Shown here: positions 61,089-64,000 of the stretch, piece after piece
How positions within the stretch are numbered: position 1 is the first letter of the stretch
Layout: every line of letters starts with the position of its first letter
Assembly: GCF_007992435.1 (NCBI RefSeq)
Contig: NZ_BKAG01000001.1
Coordinates: 336,963 to 400,962 of the forward strand
Length of the DNA stretch: 64,000 bases
Source: Prosthecobacter gellanilyticus
Lineage (GTDB): Bacteria > Verrucomicrobiota > Verrucomicrobiia > Verrucomicrobiales > Verrucomicrobiaceae
Direction: 5' to 3'
The notes under the pieces: generated by a model
The model's database searches: none
What the model saw: only the letters and a program-made list of their open reading frames with translations
What the model was told of the DNA's origin: nothing
Translations under genes and position numbers: made by a program

Positions 61089-64000
61089 ATGCGGTTCTTT
61101 TTGGTTATTCTTCGGTTCATCAGCAAGCCTCGGGCCCTGTCACTGCTTCTCTTGCTCAGTGGTATTTTCTGGTTGGCCACTAGAGCCAGTCACGACACAC
61201 CGGTCAGCGAACGCGGCAGTCCGCGGATCGAAAATGCTCTTCCCGGGGTTCCTTCCGCCTCCCTCTCTGTGAGCAAGCGGACTTGGACATCTGCGGAGAT
61301 GAGCGCTGTCGACCCGCTGAAGAAAGCGGGCAGCGCCATTCGACTGCTCAACATCCTGGACATGCGGGACGAACCTGCCAAGGCGGGTTCGCCACGGCAG
61401 AGATCCTGGCTGGTTGAGACCAATTTCGAGCAGCCGTATCTGCGGGTGGATCAGGACCTGGGTGGCGCGGCCGCGGAAGAGGTGATCCACAGCCAGATCT
61501 CCATCGCCGACCAGGTGGTGGTGGCGCTGAAGTCGGAGGCAGATCCCCCGCAGGCGCTGGCATCCATCCACCAGGCCGGATTTCGGCAGGCACAGATCAT
61601 CCCGAACACCTCATCGGTCCTGGTGCACCTGGGCCGTCATGACCTGGATGCCGTTCCCGAGGCCTCCAGCAGACTGGCTGCCTTGACGGATGTGCTGGCC
61701 GCCGAGCCGGATGGCGTGGGCTCCGGAGCCCTGATCCCGAATGACACCAGCTTCGGCACGCAATGGCATCTGCACAACGTTGGCCAGTCCGGAGGTACCG
61801 TGGATGCAGATGTGGATGCCCCGGAGCTCTGGGACCTCCTGCCCACCTTGCCATCCATCCCGGTAGCGGTGCTGGACAGCGGCCTGGACTACAATCATCA
61901 GGACCTCGTCGGTGCGCTTTGGACCCGGAGTGCGGACACCCCGGGCAACGGCATTGATGATGATGGCAATGGCAAGATCGATGACTACCGCGGCTGGGAT
62001 TTTACGAACGATGACAACGATCCTATGGATGATCATGACCATGGCACGCATGTTAGCGGGACCATCGTCGCACGGCGTAACAATGGATTGGGTGTCGCCG
62101 GCATTTTCCCCGAGGCGAAGATTATCGCGCTGAAAGTACTGAATGACTCCAATGCCGGCAGCACCTCCAACATGATCGCTGCCCTGGGCTACGCCAGGAC
62201 GCTGAATGTACGTCTGGTCAGCATGTCTCTGCAGAACTACCCGAACAGCACCGGCGTCTCCAACGAGATCACGGCCGGGCAGGCGCAGGGCATGCTGTAT
62301 GTGATCTGCGCGGGCAACCAAGGCGCGAACAACGACAACACGCCCAATTTTCCCAGCAGCCACCCCCAGGCCAATATCATCTCCGTCGGTAACTCCGACC
62401 GCAATGATGTCCGTTCGACGACCAGCAACTACGGGTCGCTCGCCGTGGACATCTTTGCTCCCGGGACCTCGATCCCCAGCACGATCCGCGGCAATGCCTA
62501 CAGCAACTTAACGGGCACCTCGATGGCCACACCTCATGTGACCGCCGCCGCGGCCATCATTTGGGCGGCACGCCCCCAGGCGACCTGGCAAGAGGTGAAA
62601 AGCATGATTTTTCAGTTCTCGGAAAGCAAGCCAGCCTTCAATGGGATTTGTGTCACCGGCAAACGCTTGAACTTGCAAACGCTCGGCCTGGCGGCGCTGG
62701 TGGAGATCGCCATCGAGAACCCAGCAGGGACGAGCCTTGTCAGTGATACCGGAAGCGAGACCTTCCCTGCGACCGATCTCGGAAAGTTTTCAACCTTGAC
62801 CTACACGGTGAGGAATTCAGGTCGGCTGGACCTCTCCGGGATCGCCGTCTCTTTCGAAGGCAGCCATGCGCAGGACTACACTCTCGCGTCGTCCCTGCCC
62901 ACGTCTCTGTTACCCGGGCAGAGCATGACCTTTGACGTCCGTTTCACGCCGTCGGCCGCCGGTTCCCGCCAGGCGGACATTGAAATCTCCAGCAATGACC
63001 CGGACGAAAATCCTTTCGTCATTCATGTGAGCGGCAGCGGTGTGCCTGTACCGGACATCGCCGTCTTTGAAGACACCCTGGAACTCACGGATGGAGATGC
63101 CGCCCTGGCCTATGGCATTGTCAGCTATGGTTTCAGTGTGACCAAGGTCTTGCGCATCCAGAACGTTGGCACGGTCACGCTGAGTGGCTTGCAGGTTGAA
63201 AAGACGAGTGATGCGGCCAGCAACTTTTCCGTCTCAACCATCGCGGACAGTTTGCCGCCTGGTGCCGAGCTCACGCTGAACGTGACCTTCACTCCCCAGA
63301 CCCCCGGGCTGTGCAGCGCAGCACTCAGCATTGCCAGCAATGACACGGATGAAAATCCCTTCAACATCAGCCTGGCAGGCATCGGCACCCTGATGCCGGA
63401 GATCGCTGTCTTTGAAGACACCCAGGAAATGAGCGATGGCGCAGGAACCCTGGCGTTCAGCCCGGTGACGCATGGTTTGAGCGCGACCAAAGTCCTGCGC
63501 ATCCGGAATACCGGCACAGCGCCGCTGACTGGCCTGCAATTCACCAGGACGGGCACCCACGCCGCTGACTTCTTCACCCCGGAGCTGGCGGACCCCATCG
63601 AGCCTGGAGGGGAGTTTTTGCTGAATGTGACCTTCGCCCCCCAATACTCAGGCGCGCGCACCGCCGTGCTCCGCATCGCCAGCAATGATGCAGATGAAAA
63701 CCCCTTCGACATTGCTCTCACAGGCACGGGTCTGCCGGAACCGGAGATCGCGGTGAATTCGGCGGCAGGAAGCTCTCTGATCGCAGGCCTCTCCAAAATC
63801 CATTTTGGCAACGCGCACACCGCAGAGACCTACTCCACCACGATCACCATTCGCAACACGGGCAGCGCCAACCTCATCGTCACCCCTGCCATCCTGGGTC
63901 TTCAGGCATCTGAATTTAGCATCTCCCCCACGGCATCGGCCCTCCTGCCTCCGAGCACGGCAGAGATCTATCAAATCACCTGCAAGGCTGCGGATGCTGG
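61089..64000 (+). CDS. Second large secreted subtilase (S8), cut by the right window edge
   Basis: The frame starts at ATG 61089 (MRFFLVILRFISKPRALSLLLLLSGIFWLA, a signal segment) and stays open for 970 codons to the edge. It parallels the previous gene throughout: the same propeptide style (SWLVETNFEQPYLRVDQDL), triad Asp263 (VAVLDSGLDYNHQDL), His318 (DHDHGTHVSGTIVARRNNG) and Ser478 (GTSMATPHVTAAAAII). Four choice-of-anchor D type domains follow (SSNDPDENPF, ASNDTDENPF, ASNDADENPF), the last incomplete. The missing C terminus may carry the Ig and NHL modules of the paralogue. The two genes are clearly a tandem duplication, with diverged DNA sequence. Confidence 0.92.
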   Translation, partial: MRFFLVILRFISKPRALSLLLLLSGIFWLATRASHDTPVSERGSPRIENALPGVPSASLSVSKRTWTSAEMSAVDPLKKAGSAIRLLNILDMRDEPAKAGSPRQRSWLVETNFEQPYLRVDQDLGGAAAEEVIHSQISIADQVVVALKSEADPPQALASIHQAGFRQAQIIPNTSSVLVHLGRHDLDAVPEASSRLAALTDVLAAEPDGVGSGALIPNDTSFGTQWHLHNVGQSGGTVDADVDAPELWDLLPTLPSIPVAVLDSGLDYNHQDLVGALWTRSADTPGNGIDDDGNGKIDDYRGWDFTNDDNDPMDDHDHGTHVSGTIVARRNNGLGVAGIFPEAKIIALKVLNDSNAGSTSNMIAALGYARTLNVRLVSMSLQNYPNSTGVSNEITAGQAQGMLYVICAGNQGANNDNTPNFPSSHPQANIISVGNSDRNDVRSTTSNYGSLAVDIFAPGTSIPSTIRGNAYSNLTGTSMATPHVTAAAAIIWAARPQATWQEVKSMIFQFSESKPAFNGICVTGKRLNLQTLGLAALVEIAIENPAGTSLVSDTGSETFPATDLGKFSTLTYTVRNSGRLDLSGIAVSFEGSHAQDYTLASSLPTSLLPGQSMTFDVRFTPSAAGSRQADIEISSNDPDENPFVIHVSGSGVPVPDIAVFEDTLELTDGDAALAYGIVSYGFSVTKVLRIQNVGTVTLSGLQVEKTSDAASNFSVSTIADSLPPGAELTLNVTFTPQTPGLCSAALSIASNDTDENPFNISLAGIGTLMPEIAVFEDTQEMSDGAGTLAFSPVTHGLSATKVLRIRNTGTAPLTGLQFTRTGTHAADFFTPELADPIEPGGEFLLNVTFAPQYSGARTAVLRIASNDADENPFDIALTGTGLPEPEIAVNSAAGSSLIAGLSKIHFGNAHTAETYSTTITIRNTGSANLIVTPAILGLQASEFSISPTASALLPPSTAEIYQITCKAADA

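Overview
The window reads as chromosome from a member of the Verrucomicrobia, close to the Verrucomicrobiaceae (Prosthecobacter/Verrucomicrobium type). This is inferred from content: a PSD1-type c-type cytochrome protein (DUF1549/DUF1553), a DUF1800/DUF1501 pair, a DUF6797-like beta-propeller cytochrome, a giant PEP-CTERM protein built of autotransporter-associated beta-strand repeats, a sigma factor fused to a helical-repeat domain, and a recA promoter carrying the palindrome TGTTC-N4-GAACA, which I remember as the Verrucomicrobia LexA motif. Base composition is GC-rich and even. I see no phage, insertion sequence, CRISPR array, rRNA or tRNA gene.

Layout. 1-5.8 kb: end of a DUF3592-like membrane protein, msrA, a secreted alpha/beta hydrolase, a GyrI-like protein, the ribosomal pair rplU-rpmA and a deacetylase-like protein. 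5.9-14.6 kb: a secreted beta-propeller/cytochrome c protein, a small membrane protein, a cold-shock type DEAD-box helicase with a glycine-rich tail, and the PSD1 protein. 14.8-21.2 kb: ABC permease plus TPR-like protein, PQQ-type beta-propeller, TauE plus rhodanese, ilvD. 21.4-28.7 kb: a leftward cluster of a lectin-like/Calx-beta/CHRD/DUF1800 protein, DUF1501 and a pseudopilin-like protein. 28.9-36 kb: a fungal-type cystathionine gamma-synthase homologue, aroC plus a hypothetical gene, a PAT-type acetyltransferase, an agarase-like glycoside hydrolase and corA. 36-45.7 kb: the 7.2-kb PEP-CTERM repeat gene directly downstream of the sigma-solenoid gene. 45.8-55 kb: AlkB-type hydroxylase, YyaL/DUF255 thioredoxin-domain protein with an HD protein, a double STN-like secreted protein, a VCBS/FG-GAP protein, a GspF-like protein and recA. 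55.3-64 kb: two tandem paralogous subtilases with large extracellular tails; the second runs off the right edge.

Together the genes mix housekeeping functions (translation, Ile/Val, aromatic and Met biosynthesis, recombination) with a large extracytoplasmic programme of secreted propellers, cytochromes, proteases, glycoside hydrolase and surface repeat protein, fitting a polymer-degrading heterotroph. The most unusual signals are a double-palindrome element inserted in frame in the PSD1 gene with a relative in a nearby gap, short repeat blocks inside the DUF6797 gene, the sigma-solenoid/PEP-CTERM pair, and the duplicated subtilases whose leaders still resemble each other.

Many start codons were moved inward from the longest open frame, because Shine-Dalgarno sequences are often absent and signal peptides or family alignments favour an internal Met.
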